A DNA stretch of 64,000 nt from a virus. Where the stretch lies: positions 33,666-97,665 of the IMG/VR virus record IMGVR_UViG_3300032285_003395; one strand, given 5' to 3'. The notes below the pieces were generated by a model, which did not search any database, was not told the origin of the DNA, and saw only the letters and a program-made list of their open reading frames with translations. Shown here one piece after another: positions 48,228 through 56,930 of the stretch; within the stretch, counting starts at the first letter, position 1, and each line of letters starts with the position of its first letter. The translations under genes and the position numbers were made by a program.

Positions 48228-48934
48228 TGTATTCAATAAAAGAAGCTCATTACAAATTTAAACAACACGCTAATAAAGTAGATGGACTTAGAAATGCAAA
48301 CTTTCTAATCCCTCAAATAGATGAATATCTTTGGGAAGCTTATATTATTTATGTTGAAAATATATGTGAGCAACTAGAGTTAAATCAAAAGAGAAGAGAT
48401 GATATTAGGCAACTTGAAGTTAAAGACCTTGAGTTGCCAGTCACTCAAGTAACTAATAATTATTATACAGTAGATTTACCTGATAATTATTATAGACATT
48501 TAGAATCATATTCTCTGTGTTCTAAACCTCCATGCACAAATAAAAAACAAATAAAACATTATATTGTCAGAAAAGATGATATATATAAAACAGATCCAAT
48601 GTTTGATCCATCATTTACTTTTGAAAGAGTAAACATGGATATATCAGGAAATAAATTATATCTATACTATACTGATTTTATAATAGAAAAAATATATCTT
48701 TCCTATGTTAGGAAACCATTAAGACCTGGTAACCCAGATGATTTTATTAATGGTGGAGGAAAATATAATCTTCCAGATGGTACACCAGCGGTACAAAGAG
48801 ATATAGAAATTGACTCTACATTTCAAGCAAATAAAATTATAGACATTGCAGTATTAGTTGCAATGAGAGATGTAGGAAATACAATTGATTTTGAATCTCA
48901 ACTAAATAAAATTTTACAAATTTCAAAAATATAA
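48227..48934 (+). CDS. neck / head-tail connector protein candidate
   Basis: 235 residues. FLIPQIDEYLWEAYIIYVEN begins a helical bundle, followed by a beta-rich middle (VTNNYYTVDLPDNYYRHLES) and IYLSYVRKPLRP, ending in a helix with DIAVLVAMRDVGN. This helix-beta-helix plan occurs in neck proteins of Bacteroidota podoviruses right after the capsid genes. Function inferred. Confidence 0.6.
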   Translation: MYSIKEAHYKFKQHANKVDGLRNANFLIPQIDEYLWEAYIIYVENICEQLELNQKRRDDIRQLEVKDLELPVTQVTNNYYTVDLPDNYYRHLESYSLCSKPPCTNKKQIKHYIVRKDDIYKTDPMFDPSFTFERVNMDISGNKLYLYYTDFIIEKIYLSYVRKPLRPGNPDDFINGGGKYNLPDGTPAVQRDIEIDSTFQANKIIDIAVLVAMRDVGNTIDFESQLNKILQISKI

Positions 48935-48962
48935 TCTTTAAACAACTTTAAAATATTAAATT

Positions 48963-50117
48963 ATGTCAACTAGAATTCAAAAAACTATTTTCCTTCCAAC
49001 CAAAGGGAATTTAGGAATTGTTGCTAATGGTACAGCTTTGTACGATTCAACAAACAAATGGTACAATTTGGCTCCAGGTCAAATTGGTTTTTATGATGCT
49101 GCAACTAACACAGCAGTAAGTAATACAACTATTGCAGCTGCAAAAACTGTATTTATTGCTATTGGTGTTGGAACAGTTACAGGACAACCTACAAAATCTT
49201 CTAAAGTAAGAATGAGCAATGGAGAAAATATTTCTTCTTGTCTTATTGACTATGCTAATGCAGAAACTCCACAAACTGGTCAATCAAACACTGCATCATT
49301 TTACTTTTCTTGTGTAGAGTGTTCTACAAACTATTCAATTGGTGTTCGTCTAAAAGATCCTACATTGAACTTTTTCTACCCAGAAAATAGATACCATGTA
49401 GAATTGGTTTCAGTTCAATCTGAGACTTGTCCTTCTTGTGATGGAGATTGCAACTACACTCCAGATCCAAATAACTTGAGAGACAAATTCATTGCTGAAA
49501 TTAATGCTAACACTTTGTTGAACAAATATGTAAATAGTGTATCAACTATTACAGGTGGAGCACTTACAGTAAATGGTATTACTTATGCTGCTGGTTTCCA
49601 AATTACATTTAAAACTAACACTCAAGATTGTGGATGTTTCCCTAAAGCAGAAAGTATCATGCAAAGATATACTATTGGATCAATCCAAACTATTCTAAAC
49701 TCAGGATGGGCTCCAAATAGTACTTATACTGCAGTTGATATGTCAGCTATGCAAATGCCAAAAGGTATTGGTGCTGACCTTCAGTGGGAAGAATATATGG
49801 AAATGCCAGGTGGTACAGGTTTTGATGGACTTAACAATGAAGTAGAAACTACAGGAGCTCCTTACTATGCTCAATTGGAAGTTTCTAGAACTAAAAACTT
49901 GTTGGTTGATTGTGCTACTAACTATTGCCAATATTCAATTGGACATCATTCAGTTTCTCCAGATGAGAATGCTAATGGTAAAAATTGGGCTCCTAAATTT
50001 ATTACAACAGTTTTAATTCCAAGTACAGATACTGTTACTAAAGCTGCTGTTGAACTTGCATTGAATGCATTTGTAACAGCTGGTCCATGTGGCAAATCTA
50101 TTACATTGGCTTGTTAA
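48963..50117 (+). CDS. abundant structural protein, Cys-containing
   Basis: 384 residues, beta-rich, MSTRIQKTIFLPTKGNLGIV at the start. Cysteine clusters CPSCDGDCN (about 160-168) and DCGCF (about 221-225). Its codon use matches the major capsid gene (Leu TTG, more C-ending codons) and a terminator follows, so it is probably made in large amounts: an auxiliary capsid, tail tube or shaft protein. I cannot choose between these. Confidence 0.6.
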   Translation: MSTRIQKTIFLPTKGNLGIVANGTALYDSTNKWYNLAPGQIGFYDAATNTAVSNTTIAAAKTVFIAIGVGTVTGQPTKSSKVRMSNGENISSCLIDYANAETPQTGQSNTASFYFSCVECSTNYSIGVRLKDPTLNFFYPENRYHVELVSVQSETCPSCDGDCNYTPDPNNLRDKFIAEINANTLLNKYVNSVSTITGGALTVNGITYAAGFQITFKTNTQDCGCFPKAESIMQRYTIGSIQTILNSGWAPNSTYTAVDMSAMQMPKGIGADLQWEEYMEMPGGTGFDGLNNEVETTGAPYYAQLEVSRTKNLLVDCATNYCQYSIGHHSVSPDENANGKNWAPKFITTVLIPSTDTVTKAAVELALNAFVTAGPCGKSITLAC

Positions 50118-50166
50118 TAATAAAATATATTAATTAATTTTAATATATCTATTGTTTTGTGTGGGT

Positions 50167-50201
50167 AGGTGGTAGAGTTTTCTTTACCACCTATTTTTTT
50201 T
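50167..50201 (+). terminator. intrinsic terminator
   Basis: AGGTGGTA (50167-50174) pairs with TACCACCT (50185-50192), 10-base loop, then A and eight T residues (50194-50201). It follows the abundant structural gene; 50202-50276 is AT-rich with no gene. Confidence 0.85.
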
Positions 50202-50276
50202 AATTTAAAATTAATAATTTATTATTAATAAATTTAAAATTATTTTTTAGTTTTACATTATATTTATATAATTTAC

Positions 50277-50723
50277 ATGAAAAATGTTTTAATTCTTTCA
50301 GAGGCTATATATAATAAAAAATATATTCAAGTCAATCAAGGTTCATTTTTAAATCTATCTGTTATTATGTCAGATGTATTTAAATGTTTTGGTTTGTCTT
50401 GTTGTGTAGATAAATCTGATTATTATATCAGAAAGTCTTACGTTAAAAAAAGTATGAAGAAACCAGGACCTAACTGGACTTCTTTAAATAAGATTATGTT
50501 AGATATTTATAATTGTGTAAAAGGAACAACCTACTGTCCTACACATTCATCTGACGAATGGTGGATTACAACTGATATAATCAGACCTAAAAAAACCATT
50601 GAAACAATAAGCTTTACAGCAATTTTATTACAAGTTATGGACTGTTGTCAGTTAGTTAAAAATCTAATTACTAACAATAGTATTTGCATTGTAACTAATC
50701 AAGGTACATCAATAGCAGTTTAA
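50277..50723 (+). CDS. virion protein sharing a domain with 53268-54278
   Basis: 148 residues forming just one domain. Compared with the first 135 residues of the 336-residue protein, matching blocks are SEAIYNKK, VNQGSFLNLS, SDYYIRKSY, KKPGPNW, GTTYC, EWWITTDIIRPKKTIETI and CCQLV. Cysteines are frequent. The shared domain is probably an attachment module by which fibres join the particle. Here it has no receptor-binding extension. Confidence 0.65.
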   Translation: MKNVLILSEAIYNKKYIQVNQGSFLNLSVIMSDVFKCFGLSCCVDKSDYYIRKSYVKKSMKKPGPNWTSLNKIMLDIYNCVKGTTYCPTHSSDEWWITTDIIRPKKTIETISFTAILLQVMDCCQLVKNLITNNSICIVTNQGTSIAV

Positions 50724-50736
50724 AAAGAAAAAAAAT

Positions 50737-52899
50737 ATGCCAGTAACAATAGACAATCTTCCTAGCTCAGGCTCCTTAACAGGTAGTGAATTTGTACCAT
50801 TAGTACAAAATGGGCAAACTTATAAAACAACAGTTGATAGCATCCGTAGTTCTGGAGGGTCTATTACTGATGTAACTTTTGAAGAACTCTATGATAAAGT
50901 TGTAAATTCACAATTAACTCCTTTAGCTTGGTATAGATTGTTAGACTATCAATCTGCTAATTTTTTAAATGGATTTCAAACTGCAAATAATAATCCTACT
51001 CCTATAAATCCAAATTTTAATCCACATGAAATTCATTATGGAGATACAGAAGTTTTACTACTAAACGCTCTTACTTCTTCTGAATTATCTCCTATTGGAT
51101 TTTCTGAAACTCATATAAATGATATTGTTAAATATAATCCTTTAGTAAAAGATATATCTTTAAGTTTAGAAATTTACAATAATAATACCCTTCCAAATGG
51201 ACAAACAGTAGAGGGATTTGATTTACAGTGGGATGGTACAAATGTTTACTTTAATTTACCTTCTGGTTATCCTATTTTATTTGGTCAACCTCTTTATCTT
51301 TATTTTAATGGAGATGGTTATGATGTAGATGTTTCTTATGCTTCTGTTAAACCAGGAGATAATACAGATGATGGTAATACTTTTTTAATTAATATATTAC
51401 CTGATGGATATAAAGTAATTTTGCCTACTTTTACAGAACAAGATTATTTAAATTATAATGTCAATTCTTTATATATTCACTCATATTATTCACTAGGATA
51501 TGCAACAGGACAAATTATTAGGAGACAAGATTTAAATAAAAATATTGATTGTCCTCTTGATTTTAGAGGATTTAAATACAGAAGATTTGAATGTGAAATT
51601 TTAGGACTTATTACTAGTTTTAATAATACAACTTCAGTTCCTAGTGCTTCTGATGGAACTTACACATTAACTAATCTTAGTGCAAATGGAACTTCAGGGT
51701 ATAATGCAGGATTTATAGTTACTATTAAAAGTGGAACTGTAAATTCAATTATACTAAAAAATCCAGGGAGATTATTTGTGAGTGGAGATACAATTACTAT
51801 TGATGGTACTCAGATAGGAGGAACTTCAGGAACAGATAATATTCAAATAACTGTTGTAAATGTTAATTCTAATGTAAATTATTGGGGAATAGGAGATGTA
51901 TTTAATGGTGCAACTACAACAGGTAATTACCAAGACTATCCTATTTTTAATATAAATAACACCTACAATGTAGTATTTAAATATAGTGGTAATTTTAGTA
52001 ATTGGACTTTTGATAATTTTGTTTTTTTAGGGGTTTGTTCTTTTAATACAATTGGATATACTTTTTTTAATAATACAATTATAGACCCATCTAATAATAA
52101 TATTGAAAATAATTTTTATGGTAATAGTATAAGTGGTTTTCAAGATAATAATATAGGTTCATATTTTCAAAATAACATAATAGCAAGTAGTTTTTATAAC
52201 AATAATATTAACGGAGGATTTTCGTATAATATAATAGGTTATGGTTTTAATTTTAATACTATAGGATATAATTTATATTATAATATAATAGGTAATTATT
52301 TTTACAATAATACAATAAGAGGTAATTTTCGATATAATAATATAACTAATAATTTTCAAAACAATAATATAGGTAATGATTTTTACAATAATAATGTAAA
52401 TGATTCTTTTCAAAGAAATAATATAGGTGTTAATTTTTCTAGCAATTCTATAGGTAATAATTTTCAAGATAATAATATAGGTAGTAATTCTTATAACAAT
52501 ATTATTGGTGATTATTTTCAATATAATAAAATAGGTAATTCATTTATTAATAATACAATAGGTCGTAATCTTAGTTCAAATATAATTGGTAATTATTTTA
52601 TTCAAAATACAATAGGAGATGATTTTGTAACTAATCAAATAATGGATGGTTTTAATCTTAATACAATAGGAAATCAATTTATATCAAATATAATTAATCA
52701 AGTTTTTCAACATAATATAATAGGTTTTCATTTTACTAATAATTTTATAACTTGTATAATTTCTGAAGTTGATTTTTCAGGAGCTTCAGTAGTTTATAGT
52801 AATATGAGTTGTAATTTATTTTTAAGAGGGGATGGTCAAACTCAACTTAGTTATGTTAATGGAGAAAATACAGTTGTATATACCCTTATAAATGAATAA
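50737..52899 (+). CDS. fibre/spike protein with 9-residue solenoid repeats
   Basis: 720 residues. The N-terminus (MPVTIDNLPSSGSLTGSEFV, then VPLVQNGQTYKTTVDSI) is of the kind that starts phage fibre proteins that bind the particle. A middle part to about residue 430 is beta-rich. Residues about 472-669 are 22 tandem nonapeptides of the form x-I-G-x-x-F-x-x-N, expected to coil as a beta-solenoid with Asn ladders, and a short C-terminal cap follows. Likely a host-binding or adsorption structure. Confidence 0.75.
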   Translation: MPVTIDNLPSSGSLTGSEFVPLVQNGQTYKTTVDSIRSSGGSITDVTFEELYDKVVNSQLTPLAWYRLLDYQSANFLNGFQTANNNPTPINPNFNPHEIHYGDTEVLLLNALTSSELSPIGFSETHINDIVKYNPLVKDISLSLEIYNNNTLPNGQTVEGFDLQWDGTNVYFNLPSGYPILFGQPLYLYFNGDGYDVDVSYASVKPGDNTDDGNTFLINILPDGYKVILPTFTEQDYLNYNVNSLYIHSYYSLGYATGQIIRRQDLNKNIDCPLDFRGFKYRRFECEILGLITSFNNTTSVPSASDGTYTLTNLSANGTSGYNAGFIVTIKSGTVNSIILKNPGRLFVSGDTITIDGTQIGGTSGTDNIQITVVNVNSNVNYWGIGDVFNGATTTGNYQDYPIFNINNTYNVVFKYSGNFSNWTFDNFVFLGVCSFNTIGYTFFNNTIIDPSNNNIENNFYGNSISGFQDNNIGSYFQNNIIASSFYNNNINGGFSYNIIGYGFNFNTIGYNLYYNIIGNYFYNNTIRGNFRYNNITNNFQNNNIGNDFYNNNVNDSFQRNNIGVNFSSNSIGNNFQDNNIGSNSYNNIIGDYFQYNKIGNSFINNTIGRNLSSNIIGNYFIQNTIGDDFVTNQIMDGFNLNTIGNQFISNIINQVFQHNIIGFHFTNNFITCIISEVDFSGASVVYSNMSCNLFLRGDGQTQLSYVNGENTVVYTLINE
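52150..52743 (+). repeat. 22 tandem 27-bp coding repeats
   Basis: Twenty-two in-phase 27-base units encode x-I-G-x-x-F-x-x-N nonapeptides. Less regular units extend a little upstream to about 52047. The strong DNA-level similarity (recurring ataataggt and aataat blocks) makes copy-number change likely. Confidence 0.75.
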
Positions 52900-52911
52900 T
52901 AAAATAAATAT

Positions 52912-53256
52912 ATGAAAGAATTAATAGAAAAATCAATAAGTATTAATGGAGTTGCAAATAAAAATATAAAAACTGTATTTGATTTAAATAAATTAACTCC
53001 CTTAACAAAAGAATCTACTCCTGAACAAACAGTAGAATTTCAAAAGCAAGAAATTGAAAATACTAAAATTAATAATGATATAAACTTTATGTCATTAGTT
53101 AAAATAAAAGGTAGAACTTTAACAATAGATTTTGACTATAATGATGGAGAAGTAAAAAAGACAGATAAAATATTACTTACTATTCCAAATGTAGACTCAC
53201 AAGATACTATTAAAGAATTTATCTTAAATGAAATAAACTCAAAAATAAATAAATAA
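52912..53256 (+). CDS. small unknown protein between fibre genes
   Basis: 114 residues, charged. N-terminal part disordered (ELIEKSISINGVANKN), C-terminal part beta-alpha (LVKIKGRTLTIDFDYND, then TIKEFILNEINSKINK). Place between two fibre-type genes suggests an accessory or chaperone. Not recognised. Confidence 0.5.
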   Translation: MKELIEKSISINGVANKNIKTVFDLNKLTPLTKESTPEQTVEFQKQEIENTKINNDINFMSLVKIKGRTLTIDFDYNDGEVKKTDKILLTIPNVDSQDTIKEFILNEINSKINK

Positions 53257-53267
53257 ATTATAAAAAC

Positions 53268-54278
53268 ATGAAAAATATAAACATTATTTCAGAGGCAATT
53301 TATAAGGGCCAACATAAGCTTGTCAATCAAGGTGCTTTTGTTAACTTTTCAGACCTTATAGATGATATATTTGCTTGTGATGGTCTTACATGTGCTTGTA
53401 ACACAAGTCATTTGAATAAGTCTGATATTTTTATTAGAAAAGCTTATTTAAGACAATCAAGAAAAAAACCAGGAGCTAACTGGATGTCATTAGAGCAAAT
53501 GGTTAAAGAGGTGTATAATTGTTGTGCAGGAACTACACTATGTGCAGATAAATCTCATGCTCAATGGTGGATAACTTCTGATGTTATTAGACCAAAGAAA
53601 ACAATTGAAACTATTAACTTTACAACATTAATTGTAAAAACTTTAACTTGTTGTCAACTATTAAATTGTTGTGCTCCTAATGTTTCTCCAAGTTTTTACT
53701 ATGTAAATGGTAATTGGAGTGGTGCAGGGGTAACAAATCAAACTACATTTGAGAATTTCCTTACTAGTAAAGGATATTCAAGTATTAATGTTACTAACTT
53801 TTCATTAGTGGGTACAGTATTAAGTTGTAACTTAACAGCTGATTTTGCTGGTACACAGGTTAATTATTATACCCTACCAATTACTGAAGTAAGAGGATTG
53901 GGTCAAATAAATGCTACAGGTTTTAATTATAACTTATTATTTACAAATCCTGGTAATACTTCAATTAAATCAAATGTTTCTACATTTAATATAACAGCTG
54001 CTGGACAATTGAATAATGCAACTATAATTTATTTGCATAACAATATAGTGTCTACATTTAGAATGTTAAATTACAATCCTACTAACACAGCATCTGAAAT
54101 ATATTTGACTAACAATGCTATGACAGCTGCATCTTATAGTGATATGTTGCTTTCAGTAAATACATGGCCAACTATAACAAACTCATCAGATGTAAGATTT
54201 ACAGGAAATCCAATATCAGTTTTAGGAACAGCATTAGAAACCACTCTTGTTAACAAAGGATACGCAGTATACCATTAA
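53268..54278 (+). CDS. adhesin-like virion protein with LRR-like C-terminus
   Basis: 336 residues. Residues 1-135 match the 148-residue protein at 50277 and form the probable attachment domain. Residues about 143-200 begin a new domain with FYYVNGNWSGAG and an F-x-N-F-L-x-x-K-G-Y pattern. Residues 250-320 contain IIYLHNNIVSTF and EIYLTNNAMTAASY, close to leucine-rich-repeat units (L-x-x-N-x-L). This suggests an exposed binding domain replaced onto a conserved base. Confidence 0.65.
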   Translation: MKNINIISEAIYKGQHKLVNQGAFVNFSDLIDDIFACDGLTCACNTSHLNKSDIFIRKAYLRQSRKKPGANWMSLEQMVKEVYNCCAGTTLCADKSHAQWWITSDVIRPKKTIETINFTTLIVKTLTCCQLLNCCAPNVSPSFYYVNGNWSGAGVTNQTTFENFLTSKGYSSINVTNFSLVGTVLSCNLTADFAGTQVNYYTLPITEVRGLGQINATGFNYNLLFTNPGNTSIKSNVSTFNITAAGQLNNATIIYLHNNIVSTFRMLNYNPTNTASEIYLTNNAMTAASYSDMLLSVNTWPTITNSSDVRFTGNPISVLGTALETTLVNKGYAVYH

Positions 54279-54290
54279 AAATAAATAATT

Positions 54291-54506
54291 ATGCAAGGAT
54301 TTTATAAATTAAATGAAGAAAATAAAACTTTTGATTATACTGAAAATGGAATAACAAGTAGTCAATTTGTTTTAAAAAAAGAAAATAAAGATAACTATAC
54401 ATTTCCTATTCATGGATGGGAATGGTTAGAGGAAGCTCCAAAAGGTTATGTAAATAAAATAGAACTATTAGCTCCTAAAGAGGAAAAAGAAGAAGAAAAA
54501 GTTTAA
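54291..54506 (+). CDS. small acidic accessory protein
   Basis: 71 residues. MQGFYKLNEENKTFDYTENG, then HGWEWLEEAPKGYV and an acidic Lys/Glu tail. Small proteins with a W-x-W/Y and P-x-G-Y pattern are common beside Bacteroidota fibre genes. No function assigned. Confidence 0.5.
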   Translation: MQGFYKLNEENKTFDYTENGITSSQFVLKKENKDNYTFPIHGWEWLEEAPKGYVNKIELLAPKEEKEEEKV

Positions 54507-54530
54507 TTTAAAAAACTTAAAATTTTTTTT

Positions 54531-54538
54531 GATATTTG
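54531..54538 (+). promoter_or_regulatory. promoter-like box (GATATTTG) before phoH
   Basis: GATATTTG followed by CATT, one mismatch to TAnnTTTG, 15 bases before the ATG at 54554, after a run of eight T residues. Confidence 0.45.
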
Positions 54539-54553
54539 CATTTAAATAATTAT

Positions 54554-56323
54554 ATGTCAGACTTTGCAAATGAAAGAGAAAAGAATATTAAATTTTCAAT
54601 TTCTCTAAATGATGAACAAAAACAAGCAAAATCTGTTATATTAGAAAATAGTATATCTTATATAGCAGGTAAACCAGGTTCAGGTAAAACGCTTCTATGT
54701 GCTCAAATAGCATTAGATTTATATTTTAAGAAAAAAGTTAAACATATAATTATAACTAGACCAGCAGTTGAGGCAGGAGAGAAGTTAGGGTTTTTACCAG
54801 GAGGTCTAGATGAAAAGTTAGACCCTTATATGCAAGCAATATATAAAAATTTTTATGCTTTGTATAATAAGGCTAAGGTTGATAAAATGATACAAGATGG
54901 TGTAATTCAAATACACCCTTTTGCATATATGAGAGGTAGTACATTTTGTGATGCAGTTATTATAGTAGATGAATGTTTAACAGGAGATAGTATAATAAAT
55001 GTAGAATTTAATAATAATTCTACATCAAGATTATTTAATAGTTCTACATTATCTTCAATAATAAAAAAATTTAAAAATAATAAAGAAATTAAAGTTTTAT
55101 CTTATAATTCTTTAACTAATAAAATTGAACGAAAAAAAGTAATAGACATCTTTGAAATGGGTGAAAAACAAATTTTTGATATTTATACAGGGTTAAAAAA
55201 GAAGCCGATTAGTGCTTCTAAAAATCACCCTTTTGCAATATTAAAAAATGGAGAAATTGTTTATACAAAAGTTAAAGATTTAAAAAAAGGAGACACTGTA
55301 TTAAGAGCAGTTAACAAAAACTCTAATAATAGTAGAATTTTAAAGAAAGAAAATTATGATGTTTTATTAGGATTATTATTAGGAGATGGTTGTTTATTAA
55401 AAAATAAACAAGATAAGTTAGCTTTTAGATTATCTAAAACTCATGGTTTATCTCAAGAAAATTATAATAGTTATTGTGCTGATATTTTTAATGGAAATCT
55501 ATGTAAAGGATTAATTTCTGGATATACAGGTAAACCTTTATGTGGTATGCAAACTAAAAGTTTGTATTTAGACCAAGATTTTGTTAACTCTATAAAAAAC
55601 TTTAAAAATAAAAAAGAAATTACAAAAAATATTATTAATTATTTTACAGAAAGAACATTGGCTTTTTGGTATATGGATGATGGTTCTTTAGACGCATCTA
55701 ATAGAGTTAGATTACATACAGAATCTTTTTCAAAAGAAGAAAATGAAATATTAATAAATATTTTAAAAGAAAAATTTAATATAACTGCTGAACTTAAATA
55801 TACTAGTAAAAATAAAGGATATTATTATTTAACAATAAATAAAGAAAATAGTAAATTATTTTTTAATTTAGTAAAAAATTATATACAAGAAGATTTGTTA
55901 TATAAATTACCTAAAGAATATAGTCAAGAAAAATTTATTAAAGTTGAACCTTTATTTTTTGATGACTTATCTACAAGTGAAATTACAGAAATTAAAACAG
56001 ATAGATTTGAACCTGTTTATAATATTACTGTTGAAGATAATAATAACTTTTTTGTAGATGGTATTTTAACCCATAATTGCCAAAATACCTCAGAGAGTCA
56101 AGTTAGAATGGTGTTGGAAAGACTTGGTAAAGATAGTAAGATGATGTTATGTGGTGATGTGAATCAAATAGATTTAGCAAAAACTGTAACATCTGGAATA
56201 AAGTTTTTAGAATTTTTAAAAGAATCTAATCTAAAAAACTTTACAAAAATAGTGTTAAAATCTAATCATAGAGACCCAATTGTAGAGGATATAATAAACC
56301 TTTACGAGATATATAAAAAATAA
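54554..56323 (+). CDS. PhoH-like ATPase interrupted by an intein
   Basis: 589 residues from ATG 54554; a TTG at 54536 in frame lies in the promoter box. The host protein is a PhoH-type P-loop ATPase: Walker A GKPGSGKT (39-46), the TRPAVEAGEKLGFLPGG segment and Walker B VIIVDE (135-140). After Glu140 a 368-residue intein starts at Cys141 and ends in HN at 507-508; the extein resumes with CQNTSESQVRM, the conserved segment after the DE pair. Without it the PhoH is 221 residues, a normal length. PhoH ATPases are frequent in phages and may act on RNA or in phosphate stress. Confidence 0.92.
   Translation: MSDFANEREKNIKFSISLNDEQKQAKSVILENSISYIAGKPGSGKTLLCAQIALDLYFKKKVKHIIITRPAVEAGEKLGFLPGGLDEKLDPYMQAIYKNFYALYNKAKVDKMIQDGVIQIHPFAYMRGSTFCDAVIIVDECLTGDSIINVEFNNNSTSRLFNSSTLSSIIKKFKNNKEIKVLSYNSLTNKIERKKVIDIFEMGEKQIFDIYTGLKKKPISASKNHPFAILKNGEIVYTKVKDLKKGDTVLRAVNKNSNNSRILKKENYDVLLGLLLGDGCLLKNKQDKLAFRLSKTHGLSQENYNSYCADIFNGNLCKGLISGYTGKPLCGMQTKSLYLDQDFVNSIKNFKNKKEITKNIINYFTERTLAFWYMDDGSLDASNRVRLHTESFSKEENEILINILKEKFNITAELKYTSKNKGYYYLTINKENSKLFFNLVKNYIQEDLLYKLPKEYSQEKFIKVEPLFFDDLSTSEITEIKTDRFEPVYNITVEDNNNFFVDGILTHNCQNTSESQVRMVLERLGKDSKMMLCGDVNQIDLAKTVTSGIKFLEFLKESNLKNFTKIVLKSNHRDPIVEDIINLYEIYKK
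54974..56077 (+). mobile_element. intein with LAGLIDADG homing endonuclease
   Basis: 368 residues, CLTGDSIINV to DGILTHN. The splicing blocks are present: Cys1, block B ASKNHPF (81-87) with the conserved His, block F around NITVEDNNNFFVDGILTHN, the penultimate His and final Asn, and Cys as the first residue after the intein. Two LAGLIDADG motifs, LLGLLLGDG (131-139) and LAFWYMDDG (229-237), mark a homing endonuclease. The element sits inside the Walker B/sensor segment, so ATPase activity depends on splicing. Confidence 0.92.
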
Positions 56324-56328
56324 AAATT

Positions 56329-56922
56329 ATGCAATTATTATTAGAGTTTAGTCAAAATAGCTGTAAAAATATTTATCTTAATAATTTATCAGAATATGAT
56401 TTATCATTAGGAGCCATTAAATCTACTTATATTAATGTATTAACTCCAGGACAAACCATTCCTGTTAAAATACTTATTCCTACTCAAGGTCAAATAGTTT
56501 TGAATGCTAAAAATATGGGTATTCAAAAAAATCTTAGTGTATACTTACAAGATTTGACAGAAGGATATTATCAATTTGATTTTACCGTTGAGCAACAAAT
56601 AGCTCCAAATAGTGAAATAACAATTAACACAGAAACATTTTGTTATTTTAATACTTGTCACTTAGATTGTACTATTGATCAAAAAACTTTAGATTTATTA
56701 GAAAGTAAATGTTGTAGTTATAATGATTGTACTGGAACTTTAAGTAAAGAAACACAAGACATTGAAACTTTAAAATTATATAGAGAAGGTTTAAAATCTG
56801 CTACTAGTCTATGTAAAAAAGAAACTGCTACAGAAATTTACAAATGTCTTCAATATAAACTAGATTTATTAAATATTGATTGTGGTTGTAAACAATCAGA
56901 TCTTGGTTGTGGTTGTAAATAA
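56329..56922 (+). CDS. Cys-rich virion protein
   Basis: 197 residues. The N-terminal 115 are beta-rich (TPGQTIPVKILIPTQGQIVL), the rest a helix with cysteine clusters: CHLDC, CCSYNDC, SLCKK and a final DCGCKQSDLGCGCK. The end could bind metal or form a disulfide knot. Placed among fibre genes, it is probably a tail or fibre accessory. Confidence 0.5.
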   Translation: MQLLLEFSQNSCKNIYLNNLSEYDLSLGAIKSTYINVLTPGQTIPVKILIPTQGQIVLNAKNMGIQKNLSVYLQDLTEGYYQFDFTVEQQIAPNSEITINTETFCYFNTCHLDCTIDQKTLDLLESKCCSYNDCTGTLSKETQDIETLKLYREGLKSATSLCKKETATEIYKCLQYKLDLLNIDCGCKQSDLGCGCK

Positions 56923-56930
56923 ATAATAAA

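Noticed and set aside
52273-52521. Minus-strand Ile-rich frame
   Set aside because: Antisense shadow of the nonapeptide repeats.
52047-52743. CRISPR-like array
   Set aside because: The regular 27-base units are in frame with a long gene and encode a nonapeptide repeat; there are no unique spacers.
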